Shown: positions 16,934 to 25,353, numbered from the stretch's first letter. The stretch is 59,410 bases of DNA from an uncultured Bacilli bacterium (GCA_944358705.1 CALVRR010000010.1:1-59410); one strand, 5' to 3'. Notes: generated from the sequence alone by a model not told the origin. Translations and numbers: made by a program.

Positions 16934-17211
16934 AGAGTCAAAGGACGTTAGTTATAAGAGGCTCAGTAAGATATAAGGCTTATGTTAGAACCTATCTTAT
17001 AGAAATATAAGATGAATACAGTTTAAACTATAACATATTTCAAAGAACTAAAATGAAATATGAAAAGGGGTAAAAAACATATGTTATAGTTTAAACATAT
17101 TAAAGGAGATTTTCTCCTTTAGAGGGATTTTGTTTGCTATTTTATGTAATTAGACTTATAAAATGTAAGTCTTTTTTGTTGTTTAATTTAAATAAAGATA
17201 GGAGGAATGTT
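16934..17211. other. Dyad-rich noncoding region, candidate origin of replication or transfer
   Basis: Perfect 18-bp inverted repeats GTTTAAACTATAACATAT lie at 17021-17038 and 17079-17096 around a 40-base spacer. Upstream is the small hairpin ATCTTATAgaaaTATAAGAT (about 16993-17012). Downstream is TAAAGGAGAttTCTCCTTTA-type pairing near 17100-17120. Such stacked dyads between small DNA-binding genes are typical of oriT or double-strand origins, but no relaxase is encoded in the window. Confidence 0.45.
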
Positions 17212-17382
17212 ATGAGAATATTTAAATTATATTTACCAATAGAACTATTTGATAGAATTAAATTAATGGCAGATTTCTACCAAATATCTATTTCTAAAAT
17301 GATGACTCAATTATTGGAAATGGGTTATTTAGAAATGTTAAAAATTAATACAAAAGAATTAAGAAAGGAGACTGATAAATGA
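17212..17382 (+). CDS. Small ribbon-helix-helix-like DNA-binding protein
   Basis: ATG 17212 is used because AGGAGGAATGTT precedes it; the longer frame from 17134 has no ribosome site. The 56-residue product has a beta-strand (RIFKLYLPIELFDRIK) followed by two helices (FYQISISKMMTQLLEMGYLEML), the pattern of Arc/CopG-type repressors. The stop overlaps the start of the next gene by four bases (ATGA), so the two are translationally coupled. Confidence 0.55.
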   Translation: MRIFKLYLPIELFDRIKLMADFYQISISKMMTQLLEMGYLEMLKINTKELRKETDK

Positions 17383-17678
17383 ATTTTGACAAATATTTAA
17401 AAATCCCAATGTTTTTAGCTGATGATAAGAACATAGGACATAGTGGTAAATTGTTATACGCTAGACTATTATTACTTACACATAAAGAAGGCTATTGCTA
17501 TGCTGATAATAGTTACTTAGGTAATTTAATAGGGGTAGGATCTAGAAGAATAACTAAACTATTAAAAGAATTATCAGATAATAATTATATAACTATGGAA
17601 TATAAACATAAATTTCAAAGAAAAATTTATATTAACAAAGATAAATATACATCCGTTAGTTTAGAAGAATTGTTCTAA
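17379..17678 (+). CDS. HTH_36/replication-initiator-like winged-helix protein
   Basis: This 99-residue protein has the layout of an N-terminal RepA/HTH_36 domain: a short start (YLKIPMFLADDKNIGHSGKLLYARLLLLTHKEGYCYA), then NSYLGNLIGVGSRRITKLLKELSDNNYITM, a winged-helix recognition unit. It is coupled to the RHH-like gene. Phage and plasmid replication proteins often carry this domain alone or fused; here it may regulate the element. Confidence 0.6.
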   Translation: MNFDKYLKIPMFLADDKNIGHSGKLLYARLLLLTHKEGYCYADNSYLGNLIGVGSRRITKLLKELSDNNYITMEYKHKFQRKIYINKDKYTSVSLEELF

Positions 17679-17815
17679 TTAATTGGATGTATATTTTACA
17701 TTCAATGGATCTTTATATCCATAATAATATAATAAATAGAATATAAAAAATATTAATATTATATATTAAATATAAAATTATTTTATATATTTAAAAAGAG
17801 AAAGGAAGTTGATAT

Positions 17816-17890
17816 ATGCATGATAAAAAAATAATTTTAAACATAAATTTAAATAGGTGGTTTAAATATGGAAGGAGCCTATTTGAATAA
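17816..17890 (+). CDS. Possible 24-residue peptide
   Basis: ATG 17816 follows GAAAGGAAG with good spacing and encodes MHDKKIILNINLNRWFKYGR plus four residues. Nothing is recognised. It overlaps the next small ORF, so it may be a leader. The remainder of 17679-18044 is extremely AT-rich and holds only these two small frames. Confidence 0.25.
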   Translation: MHDKKIILNINLNRWFKYGRSLFE

Positions 17891-17966
17891 AATTTCATTT
17901 AAAGATCTTATTTTGAAGTACTTAATCGAAGAGATAATGAAAGAAGAAGGAGTAAATAATAATTAA
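17868..17966 (+). CDS. Possible 32-residue peptide upstream of the recombinase
   Basis: ATG 17868, preceded by AGGTGG, encodes a charged amphipathic helix (ISFKDLILKYLIEEIMKEEG). Small acidic ORFs are common just before TnpX-type recombinases. No function is proposed. Confidence 0.35.
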   Translation: MEGAYLNKISFKDLILKYLIEEIMKEEGVNNN

Positions 17967-18044
17967 TGATTTGCAATTATTCATCAATGATGTTATCATT
18001 CATTTGTCTAAATACCCAATTAAGTAAGAGGATTGGAGGAATGA

Positions 18045-19703
18045 ATGAATAATACTTACTTATATGGATTAGATTTTAATGTTGGAATCTATATAAGATT
18101 ATCTCAAGAAGATAAGGACAAAAAATATGAATCTGATAGTGAAAGTGTAATAAATCAAAAAGAATTATTAAGAAATTATGTTAAAAATAATAATTTTAAT
18201 TTAGTTAAAGAATATGTTGATGATGGATTTTCTGGAACTGATTTTGAAAGACCTGGATTTAAAAGTTTGTTAGAAGATATTAATAATAAAAAAATTAATT
18301 GTGTAATAGTAAAAGATTTATCAAGACTTGGTCGTGATCATGTTATGACTGGTTACTATATTGAAACATTTTTTCCAGAGAATAACATAAGATTTATTTC
18401 TATATTAGAATCTTTTGATAGTTTTAAAAATCAAGCTAGTAATGATTCATCAACATTTATAATTGCTTGTAATGATTATTATAGTAAACAAAATTCTATT
18501 AAAATTAGAAATGTTTTAAATGAAAAAAGAAAAAGTGGTAAATTTGTAGGAAGTCTTCCATGCTATGGATATATGAGAGATCCAAAAGATAAAGGACACT
18601 TAATCCCTAATCCAGAAACAGCTCCAATTGTTAAAAAGATATTTAAATGGCGAGCAGATGGTATTGGACCTACCGAAATAGCAAATAGACTTAATAAAGC
18701 ACATATAGTTACTCCTAGCGGTTATAAAAAGACTAATTATTCATCTAGATTAATTGATAGAGATAATTGGAATATTTCCACAGTAAAAAAGATTTTAATT
18801 AATAGAATTTACACAGGAGATTTAGTTCAGCACACTCAGACTAAAGTAAGTTATAAATCCAAAAAGAAAATAACATTGGATGAAAAATTATGGATAGTGG
18901 TAGAAAATACTCATGAACCATTAGTTGATAAAGACACTTTTGATTATGTTAATAATTTAAGAAAAAGAAACACAAGAAATTATGAAATAAAAACTGATAG
19001 AGAAAAAAGATTATTAGAAGGTAAATTATTTTGTAAGGAATGTGGAAATAAACTTACTGTACTTTATAGAAAAAAACAAGATTACTGGTCAGTTAATTGT
19101 AATAGATATTCAAGAGATCCAGTTAGAGGTAGATGTTATTCACACTTTTATCCATATAATTATTTAGAAGAACAAGTATTAGAACAAATAAATAAATCTA
19201 TTTCTAAGTTAATGAAAGAATTAGATCTAAAACAATTAAATGATGAGGTTGTTAAAAGTGTTTACAAGGAAACTAATAACATAGATAAAGTTATTAAAAG
19301 TTTGGAAATAGAAAAAGAAAAAATAACTAAGAGAATTACAACTTTATATAATGATAGATGTGATGGGGTAATATCTACTGAAACTTATAAAGAACTGGCT
19401 AAAGAGTCTGAAATTAAATTAAAAGAAATTAACAATTTAATAGACAATGAAAATATAAAAAAGTACAAAATAAAAAATAAAGCAAATGTTTTACCAGACT
19501 ACACTAAAAAGATAAAGAAACTATTGGATTTAAATAAACCTAAAAAAGAATTAATAGATACATTAATAGATAAAATAGTTATTGATAAAGATAGGAATAT
19601 TACTATATATTTTAAATACAATATTGTACCAGTAGTTTCTTTCAAATATGAAAAAACAAATTTAGTTCGAAACCCTTATGGTAGAAAAGGTAAAAAATAT
19701 TAA
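18045..19703 (+). CDS. Large serine recombinase (TnpX/integrase-like)
   Basis: This 552-residue site-specific recombinase should integrate and excise the element. Ser20 in VGIYIRLSQED is the nucleophile. The resolvase domain continues with YVDDGFSGTDFERPGF, VKDLSRLGRDH and a conserved Arg region. The recombinase domain (GSLPCYGYMRDPKDKG...IANRLNKA) follows, then a zinc ribbon (CKECGNKL with a later CN and C) and a C-terminal coiled coil (about 380-460). The ribosome site GGATTGGAGGA is strong. Short att cores and symmetrical attP arms, as found at both ends here, are what such enzymes use. No recombination directionality factor is identified with certainty. Confidence 0.95.
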   Translation: MNNTYLYGLDFNVGIYIRLSQEDKDKKYESDSESVINQKELLRNYVKNNNFNLVKEYVDDGFSGTDFERPGFKSLLEDINNKKINCVIVKDLSRLGRDHVMTGYYIETFFPENNIRFISILESFDSFKNQASNDSSTFIIACNDYYSKQNSIKIRNVLNEKRKSGKFVGSLPCYGYMRDPKDKGHLIPNPETAPIVKKIFKWRADGIGPTEIANRLNKAHIVTPSGYKKTNYSSRLIDRDNWNISTVKKILINRIYTGDLVQHTQTKVSYKSKKKITLDEKLWIVVENTHEPLVDKDTFDYVNNLRKRNTRNYEIKTDREKRLLEGKLFCKECGNKLTVLYRKKQDYWSVNCNRYSRDPVRGRCYSHFYPYNYLEEQVLEQINKSISKLMKELDLKQLNDEVVKSVYKETNNIDKVIKSLEIEKEKITKRITTLYNDRCDGVISTETYKELAKESEIKLKEINNLIDNENIKKYKIKNKANVLPDYTKKIKKLLDLNKPKKELIDTLIDKIVIDKDRNITIYFKYNIVPVVSFKYEKTNLVRNPYGRKGKKY

Positions 19704-19785
19704 TTTAAAACTAGCAAAAAGATTTAAAGATATTTATTTTTATAAAGATATGTACTATAATAAGTAGCCAAGGAAGTGAGAGCGT

Positions 19786-20556
19786 ATGAAAGAAATATTT
19801 CATTTTTTTACCGGAAATTGGAGTAATATTTTAATGATTGGAGTAGGAACTTTAGCATTAGTAGTATATAAATTACAAAAAAGAAGTGAGAAAAGAAATG
19901 CGGCTATTTTAGTTATATCTCAAATAAATGAATTAAAAGAAAAAATTGGCAAAATAGTTGAAATAATAAGCAATAATCAATTAAATGCAACTGGAATATA
20001 TGAAACACTTGATATATTAGATGATAATCAATGGAATAAATATAAACATCTTTTTGTAGGAAATATTGATTCAAATAGTATCAGAATTATAAATGACTTT
20101 TATGAAGGTGTATCATTAATTAGAGAGCAATTGGTATTGGCAAAAAAACTACAACAACAAGCTTTTTTTAATAATCAACAAATGTTGACAAACAACTGTA
20201 ACTATTTTTTGATGCAAGAATATGAGAATAATACTAAAATTTTAAGTTCTAATTATAAAGAATTGTTGGAATCTATTCCTACAACTAATGAAAATGAAGA
20301 AAAATTAAAAAAAGCTTCAATTCAAATATTTGATACACAATTTTCAGTAAACAATTCAAAACCACAAATTTTAAACAGATATTTTCAAAAAGTGAACGAC
20401 ATTAAAGCTTTGTTTGGTACAGACGGTTTATTTATATCGTATTTACCAGAACAGATTCATGTAACAATAGAAAAGGAATTAGATAAACTTGCGCAAATTG
20501 AAATAATTGGTTGCGAAGGATTTAGAAATTTAAAAAAAATAGCAAAAATAAAATAA
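19786..20556 (+). CDS. Membrane-anchored protein of unknown function next to attR
   Basis: The 256-residue product has one N-terminal TM helix (ILMIGVGTLALVVYKL, about 15-30), then a long helical cytosolic region rich in Asn, Gln and Lys, and a final EQIHVTIEKELDKLAQIEIIG segment. I see no catalytic motif. The single-TM-plus-helical-domain plan resembles accessory or effector proteins of defence islands, and the gene occupies the cargo position beside the right attachment site. The ribosome site is AAGGAAGTGAG. Confidence 0.6.
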   Translation: MKEIFHFFTGNWSNILMIGVGTLALVVYKLQKRSEKRNAAILVISQINELKEKIGKIVEIISNNQLNATGIYETLDILDDNQWNKYKHLFVGNIDSNSIRIINDFYEGVSLIREQLVLAKKLQQQAFFNNQQMLTNNCNYFLMQEYENNTKILSSNYKELLESIPTTNENEEKLKKASIQIFDTQFSVNNSKPQILNRYFQKVNDIKALFGTDGLFISYLPEQIHVTIEKELDKLAQIEIIGCEGFRNLKKIAKIK

Positions 20557-20610
20557 ATTTTTACTTTTATACCGCAAACGGTATGATTGACATTAAAAGA
20601 GTATAATAAC

Positions 20611-20638
20611 TAATGGTAACTAAACTCACGAGGAGGAG
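20611..20638 (+). repeat. Right attachment site (attR) of the serine-recombinase element
   Basis: TAATGGTAACTAAACTC (20611-20627) is the inverted partner of the left arm, followed by ACGA and the GGAGGAG core (20632-20638). Confidence 0.8.
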
Positions 20639-21570
20639 AAGGTGCAGAAATTATTTATGCACTGCGTAACGATGATACATTAGCCAGTATGGCTTTAGAA
20701 AATATTGGTGATGCAGGTCAAAAAATGAGAAAGATTTATCAAAGAAGACTTCCAGAAAATCCTAGTAAAGATTACTATTATATTATAAGAGATACTTCTC
20801 CTATGCAATCACTTTTAGTAGAATATGGATTTATCGATAATGCCCAGGATCAACAAAAACTACAAAATAATCTAACGGATTATGTAGAAGGGGTTGTAAA
20901 AGCAATTGCTGATTACGGAGGCTATACCTATATTCCTCCTGGAATGAGTACAGAAAAGAATACTTACACAGTAGCAAAAGGAGATACCTTATCAAAAATT
21001 GCCACTATGTTTAATACTACGGTTGCAGAATTAAAAAGATTAAATAATTTAACATCAGACATACTTCAAATAGGACAAGTATTATTTATCCCAGAAACAA
21101 AAGTTCCTCCAACTTATGGAACTTATACGGTTCAAAAAGGAGATACACTATATGGAATTGCCAGAAAATATAACCTTTCTGTAGACGAATTAAAAGGATT
21201 AAATAATATAACCAGTAACAATTTATACATAGGACAACAATTAAAAGTCCCTAGACAAGAAATAATAGAGGATGAAAATTACGAAATCTACACGGTAGTA
21301 AAAGGTGATAGTTTATGGTTAATATCTCAAAAATATGAGGTTTCTGTAGATGATTTAATTGAAATAAATGATTTAGAAACCGTAAATTTACAAATAGGAG
21401 ATAAATTGAAAATTCCTAAAAAAGACAACAAAAAAACATACACAGTTCAAAAGGGAGATAGTCTATGGTCAATTGCCAAAGATAACAATACTACAGTAGA
21501 AGAATTAAAATTATTAAACAGTCTAACCTCCAATTTATTATCCATTGGACAGGTATTAATTATTCCATAA
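20632..21570 (+). pseudogene. C-terminal half of the interrupted amidase, with four LysM repeats
   Basis: This fragment continues the amidase begun at 7910. [12 protein letters not shown] (codons from 20632) completes the family sequence, [20 protein letters not shown] and [10 protein letters not shown] carry the rest of the Amidase_3 fold with its second active-site Glu. Four LysM peptidoglycan-binding repeats follow, each starting YTV.KGDTL or KGDSL. The first in-frame ATG is 20689, with no ribosome site, so it is probably not translated alone. A bidirectional terminator follows the stop. Confidence 0.88.
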
Positions 21571-21600
21571 AAAAATTGCTTTTAAAAAGCAATCTTTTTA
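21571..21600. terminator. Bidirectional terminator
   Basis: AAAATTGCTTTT pairs with AAAAAGCAAT and has T-runs on both strands. It serves the amidase fragment and the leftward ABC operon. Confidence 0.75.
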
Positions 21601-22380
21601 TTCTAAATTTAATTTTTTATCCAATACTTTAACAGTAAGGACATAACAAATAATGGTAAAGATTAAAGACACAATAAGAGCAAGAATTAAATAACCATTT
21701 ATTAATTCAAAACTTCCAAGATTAGTGCCATCAATATAGGACTGATAATTAGGATCAAATAACATAAAAGGAAGTAAGATAATAACCGATAAAATTTGAA
21801 TAACATTATAAATTACTACTCCGTAGATAATAGAATATAAAATTTTATTATTATGTTTTTGTCCTAAAGCGATGGATACATAAACCATAACTTGATTAAA
21901 TACCACACTAATCAAAATAGAAAGTAAAATAAGAATTAAAAATAATGTGTCAATTTGTCCAAGAAAATCAAAACATAAAGATAAAAACTTAGAATCAAAC
22001 CAAATACCATAGACTCCAACAAATAGGAATAGAATGGTAAAAAGGAAAGATAAACACATAAATGCAATAGAGCTAATTGTTTTAGATAATACCAAACTAT
22101 TTTTAGAAACTGGTAAGGTATGCATTAAGTATCCTTCATCTTTAATTAAATTTTGATAAAATTTTACAATAGTAAAAATAAATGTTGCGATAGGAATAGC
22201 GATAAGTACAACAATAAAAATACCACTAAGAAATCCACTTGGTACGGAAAAGATAGAAAACTTCTCCGCTAACATATTAGCAACTCTTACAACAACAGCT
22301 AATAATAAAGTTACTAAATAAACAGGAATTAATAATTTTGATAAAGATTTAAAATCATATTTTAATAATTTACTTAGCAT
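21598..22380 (-). CDS. ABC-2 type exporter permease
   Basis: This 260-residue protein has six hydrophobic segments (for example LLIPVYLVTLLLAVVVRV near residue 15 and LILALIVSLIFTIICYVLTV near the C-terminus) and a cytosolic YEGYLMHTLPVSKNS-like loop (here DEGYLMHTLPVSKNSLVLSK) found in YtrC/EcsB-like permeases. It overlaps the ATPase gene by 7 bases, so the two are coupled. With the GntR gene it forms a three-gene operon like ytrAB or bceAB-type stress exporters. The substrate is unknown. Confidence 0.85.
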   Translation of the reverse strand: MLSKLLKYDFKSLSKLLIPVYLVTLLLAVVVRVANMLAEKFSIFSVPSGFLSGIFIVVLIAIPIATFIFTIVKFYQNLIKDEGYLMHTLPVSKNSLVLSKTISSIAFMCLSFLFTILFLFVGVYGIWFDSKFLSLCFDFLGQIDTLFLILILLSILISVVFNQVMVYVSIALGQKHNNKILYSIIYGVVIYNVIQILSVIILLPFMLFDPNYQSYIDGTNLGSFELINGYLILALIVSLIFTIICYVLTVKVLDKKLNLE

Positions 22381-23069
22381 TTAAATTCCTCCCGAAACAA
22401 CTTATCAATCGTTGTTTTTTTCTTTTTACGAATCGTATCGGCATCTTCATTTAAAACAACTTTTCCTTGGTTAATAAAGATGACTTGATCTAATATTTTC
22501 TCAATATCAGCAATTAAATGAGTAGAAATAAGAATAGAAGAACCTTCGTTGAAATTTGTAAGAATGGTTTCTAAGATATAGTCACGACTTGCAGGATCTA
22601 CTCCACCAATAGGTTCATCCAAAATATATAAATCAGCCTTTCTACTCATAACCATAACCAATTGAACTTTTTCTTTCGTACCTTTTGACATGTTTTTAAG
22701 TTTATCTTGTTCCTTAATTTTTAATCGCTCTAGTAATTTTCTTGCTTTTTTCTCATCGAAATCTTCATAAAAGTCTTTAAAAAACTGAATTAATTCGGAA
22801 ACTTTCATATTCATGTTTAAATAAGTTCTCTCTGGCAAGAAGGAAATTACCTTCTTACTTTCTATTCCAGGGCGATGACCTTGAACTAAAATTTCTCCAG
22901 AGGTAGGCTGTAATAAACCATTAATAATTTTAATCATGGTAGTTTTTCCACTACCATTTGGACCAAGAAGTCCATAGATTTTCCCCGGTTCAATTTTAAG
23001 ATTAACATTTTTTAATACTTCTTTTGTTCCATAACTTTTAGATAAATTTTTAAACTCTACAAATTCCAT
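22374..23069 (-). CDS. ABC transporter ATP-binding protein
   Basis: This 231-residue ATPase energises the adjacent permease. It has Walker A LLGPNGSGKTTM near residue 35, the signature in the variant form NMSKGTKEKVQ near 128, Walker B LYILDEPIGGVDP near 152 and the switch His in ISTHLIADIE. The variant signature and GGVDP are usual in YtrB-type exporters regulated by a short GntR protein. It starts on the last base of the regulator gene. Confidence 0.92.
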   Translation of the reverse strand: MEFVEFKNLSKSYGTKEVLKNVNLKIEPGKIYGLLGPNGSGKTTMIKIINGLLQPTSGEILVQGHRPGIESKKVISFLPERTYLNMNMKVSELIQFFKDFYEDFDEKKARKLLERLKIKEQDKLKNMSKGTKEKVQLVMVMSRKADLYILDEPIGGVDPASRDYILETILTNFNEGSSILISTHLIADIEKILDQVIFINQGKVVLNEDADTIRKKKKTTIDKLFREEFKC

Positions 23070-23431
23070 TATGAACGCATCCTTTCTTGTAATAATGTAA
23101 TAACATCCTCTATTTCCAATCCCATAGTTTTCATATCAGAAATAAAAGTATCTATTTTTTCTTGTGCTAATTCATGTTTTACTTGATGAATGATATTTTT
23201 CTCTTCCGTGACAAATTTTCCGGAAGTTCGCTTCGTATAAATCAAATTTAAATTCTCAAGTTCAGCAAGGGAACGCTGAATCGTATTTGGGTTTACACAA
23301 AGCATAGTTGAAAGTTCTCGAACTGAGGGAAGTTTATCTCCACTTTTAAAATGTCCCAGGACAATTTCCAATTTCAGTTTTTCTACCAGTTGTTTATAGA
23401 TGGGTTTATCATCATCAAACTCAAACTTCAT
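23069..23431 (-). CDS. GntR-family (YtrA subfamily) transcriptional repressor
   Basis: This 120-residue protein is a GntR winged helix (DKPIYKQLVEKLKLEIVLGHF, VRELSTMLCVNPNTIQRSLAELE) with only a short C-terminal dimerisation tail, as in the YtrA group. It probably represses its own operon (GntR-ATPase-permease) through the dyad at 23444-23463 and responds to cell-envelope stress. The ribosome site AAAGGAGG is strong. Confidence 0.9.
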   Translation of the reverse strand: MKFEFDDDKPIYKQLVEKLKLEIVLGHFKSGDKLPSVRELSTMLCVNPNTIQRSLAELENLNLIYTKRTSGKFVTEEKNIIHQVKHELAQEKIDTFISDMKTMGLEIEDVITLLQERMRS

Positions 23432-23443
23432 AACTACCTCCTT

Positions 23444-23492
23444 TGTATCAATTGGTTAATACAGTTATACAATAAAACCGAAAAAAAGTCAA
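23444..23492 (-). promoter_or_regulatory. Promoter and operator of the GntR/ABC operon
   Basis: On the minus strand TTGACT (23492-23487), 17 bases and TATAAC (23469-23464) are followed directly by the imperfect palindrome TGTATTAACCAATTGATACA (23463-23444), placed where a bound GntR repressor would block transcription. Confidence 0.65.
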
Positions 23493-23493
23493 T

Positions 23494-23521
23494 AAAAAAA
23501 ACTGCTAAAATTAGCAGTTTT
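23494..23521 (-). terminator. Terminator of the thioredoxin-like gene
   Basis: AAAACTGCTAA pairs with TTAGCAGTTTT. The T-run on the minus strand serves the gene ending at 23546. Confidence 0.75.
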
Positions 23522-23545
23522 CTATATAAAGATTTCTATTAATTC

Positions 23546-24094
23546 TTAACTAGCTTTACTTCTAGCATACCAAATTCCAAGACCTACGCCTGAAACAACA
23601 AGTAAGATAGCAATTACAGCAGCAATATCACCAGCGTAACTTTCTTCATTAGAAGAGATAGTAGGATCGATACCATCCACATAATTCATAATATCGTATC
23701 GATTGTCTACAGCAACTTTATATTCAGCTTCGATTTTATCAATAATTTCATCATTATAAGTTGAATCATAACCTTGCCAAGATTGATCACCAATAATAAT
23801 ATATGGAACGCCTTGAGGTTCTTCTTTACGTGCATCTGCAACTGCATCCATCAATTCAGCATTATCAGTATCATTCCAAGTTTCATACATAACAAGATTA
23901 AATTTATCCCCATACTCTTCCTGAATACTTTCGAAAAATTCTTCCGCAGAAGCACAATATCCACAACCATCTCCATAGAAGAAATATATATTAACTTTTT
24001 GATTTTCTTCTTCCTTACTTTCTTCTGCAAAAACAGTATTTGGTATCAATAAAATTCCAACAAATAATATAATCAGAAATTTAAATATCTTCAT
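23546..24094 (-). CDS. Secreted, membrane-anchored thioredoxin-fold protein (CGYC)
   Basis: The 182-residue precursor has a signal peptide ending near VFAEE and a thioredoxin-like active site GDGCGYCASAEEFF (Cys-Gly-Tyr-Cys, about 44-47). The cis-Pro loop is GVPYII, and a C-terminal TM anchor (AAVIAILLVVSGVGLGIWYA) ends the protein. It probably reduces or forms disulphides on the outer membrane face. The active-site dipeptide GY differs from thioredoxin GP. It lies 130 bases downstream of a small Fe-S protein resembling the FTR catalytic chain. Confidence 0.85.
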   Translation of the reverse strand: MKIFKFLIILFVGILLIPNTVFAEESKEEENQKVNIYFFYGDGCGYCASAEEFFESIQEEYGDKFNLVMYETWNDTDNAELMDAVADARKEEPQGVPYIIIGDQSWQGYDSTYNDEIIDKIEAEYKVAVDNRYDIMNYVDGIDPTISSNEESYAGDIAAVIAILLVVSGVGLGIWYARSKAS

Positions 24095-24225
24095 TTGTAT
24101 TACCTCCCCTATAAATATACCATAGATTTAAACATCTACAAAAGAAAAAGAGGCAATAAATAGGCAATTTTCATATAATTTTCACAGAACTTCATCAAAA
24201 ATTAAAATTTATATAATCTGTAAGA

Positions 24226-24444
24226 CTATTCTTTTTCTTTCATTTTTCTTAACTTTTCTTCTGCTTCTTCCATCGGAATATATAATTTACATTTACAAAT
24301 ACCATCACGTATAAATTCATCACAAGGACATAGTGTAGTATCATCAACATTTACACGACAAGGACAGTGTCCGTCTTTTTTTTGCAAACCTTCCATAATA
24401 GCAGAAACATATTTTTTATCTGGATTAATTCTATAATTTTTCAT
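24226..24444 (-). CDS. Ferredoxin-thioredoxin reductase catalytic-chain-like Fe-S protein
   Basis: This 72-residue protein has the FTR-beta cysteine pattern CPC-x9-CPC-x8-CKC (residues about 28-52: HCPCRVN, LCPCDEF, ICKCKLY). In FTR these residues hold a 4Fe-4S cluster and a redox disulphide that transfer electrons from ferredoxin to thioredoxin. The first spacer is shorter than in plant FTR and the third pair is CKC rather than CHC. It probably shares a transcript with the radical-SAM gene 18 bases upstream and lies close to a thioredoxin-fold gene. Confidence 0.8.
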   Translation of the reverse strand: MKNYRINPDKKYVSAIMEGLQKKDGHCPCRVNVDDTTLCPCDEFIRDGICKCKLYIPMEEAEEKLRKMKEKE

Positions 24445-24462
24445 AACAACCTCCTATTAATA

Positions 24463-25353
24463 TTATATCTTAGAACAATCAAAATTTGGTATAAAACTTT
24501 CACTTTGTGTTTCACCTTCTTGAATAAAAGCATATTTAACTCCCAAATCCAACGCATAATCAATAACTTCCTGATATTCTTGATCAGTAACTTTTCGATT
24601 TAAATTGGGATATTTATCAAATTTTTTCAACGGAGTATACTGATTCATCAAACTAATAATAATAGTATCATGATAAGTAGTATATAAGTAATGTACTAAT
24701 TTTTTAGCATCTTCTACATGACCTGGTAAAACAAGTATTCTAACAATGACCCCTCGCTTCATTAAATTATTCTTAAGAACGAAAGGACCAACTTGCTTTA
24801 CCATTTCACAAATAGCAAAACTAGCATAATGAAAATAATCTTTTACATGAGAATAATTACAAGCAAAATTATCATTATAATATTTTAAATCTGCCAAGTA
24901 AATATCGACAATACCATCTAACATTTGAATAGTAGATACATTTTCATAACTACTAGTATTATAAACAATAGGTATTTTTAACTCCTTACCTTTAATTTTA
25001 TGAATAATATTTACAATTTGCGGAACATAATGTGTCGGAGTAACAAGATTAATGTTATTAGCTCCTTGTTGTTGCAATTCTAAACATAATTCCTGGAATC
25101 TTTTTTCTGTGATTTCTTTTCCATACCCTTCCGCACTAATTTTATAATTCTGGCAAAAAATACATTTTAAATTACAATAGGAGAAAAAAATAGTACCACT
25201 ACCAGATTCTCCAGAAATAATTGGTTCTTCCCACATATGCAAACCATAATGAGCAACTTTTATTTTATCACCTGCCCCACAAACACCAACACTCTTATAA
25301 CGATTGACTTTACAATTTCTAGGACATAAAGTACACATCTCTAATTCTTTCAT
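24463..25353 (-). CDS. Radical SAM protein, PFL-activase-like (COG1313 type)
   Basis: The 296-residue enzyme has an N-terminal Cys-rich stretch (CTLCPRNCKVNRYKSVGVC) and the radical-SAM cluster motif CNLKCIFC followed by QNYKIS (about residues 60-73). The GESGSGTIFFSYCN context is that of pyruvate-formate-lyase-activating-enzyme relatives (PflX/COG1313), which use AdoMet to generate radicals on a partner. No glycyl-radical enzyme is encoded nearby, so its partner is unknown. Downstream is the FTR-like gene. Confidence 0.85.
   Translation of the reverse strand: MKELEMCTLCPRNCKVNRYKSVGVCGAGDKIKVAHYGLHMWEEPIISGESGSGTIFFSYCNLKCIFCQNYKISAEGYGKEITEKRFQELCLELQQQGANNINLVTPTHYVPQIVNIIHKIKGKELKIPIVYNTSSYENVSTIQMLDGIVDIYLADLKYYNDNFACNYSHVKDYFHYASFAICEMVKQVGPFVLKNNLMKRGVIVRILVLPGHVEDAKKLVHYLYTTYHDTIIISLMNQYTPLKKFDKYPNLNRKVTDQEYQEVIDYALDLGVKYAFIQEGETQSESFIPNFDCSKI

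Larger units (their letters stand above)
8177..20631 (+). mobile_element. 12,455-bp serine-recombinase integrative element carrying defence genes
   Basis: The element is bounded by GGAGGAG at 8177-8183 and 20632-20638. Just inside these lie inverted arms at 8186-8202 and 20611-20627 that match at 16 of 17 positions. It splits an amidase gene, and removing one core repeat plus the element restores the reading frame. The large serine recombinase (18045-19703) is the expected integrase. Cargo: a two-cyclase Pycsar-like operon, an AAA-DUF4435 ATPase, a DpnII restriction system and a membrane protein. No relaxase or conjugation genes are present, so it is an integrative or mobilizable island rather than a self-transferring ICE. 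Confidence 0.88.

Noticed and set aside
16934-17211. CRISPR array
   Set aside because: The repeats are inverted pairs rather than regularly spaced direct repeats, and no cas gene is present.
8177-20631. Classification as a conjugative element (ICE) or prophage
   Set aside because: No relaxase, VirB4, coupling protein, capsid or terminase genes are present; only integration, small DNA-binding and defence genes.
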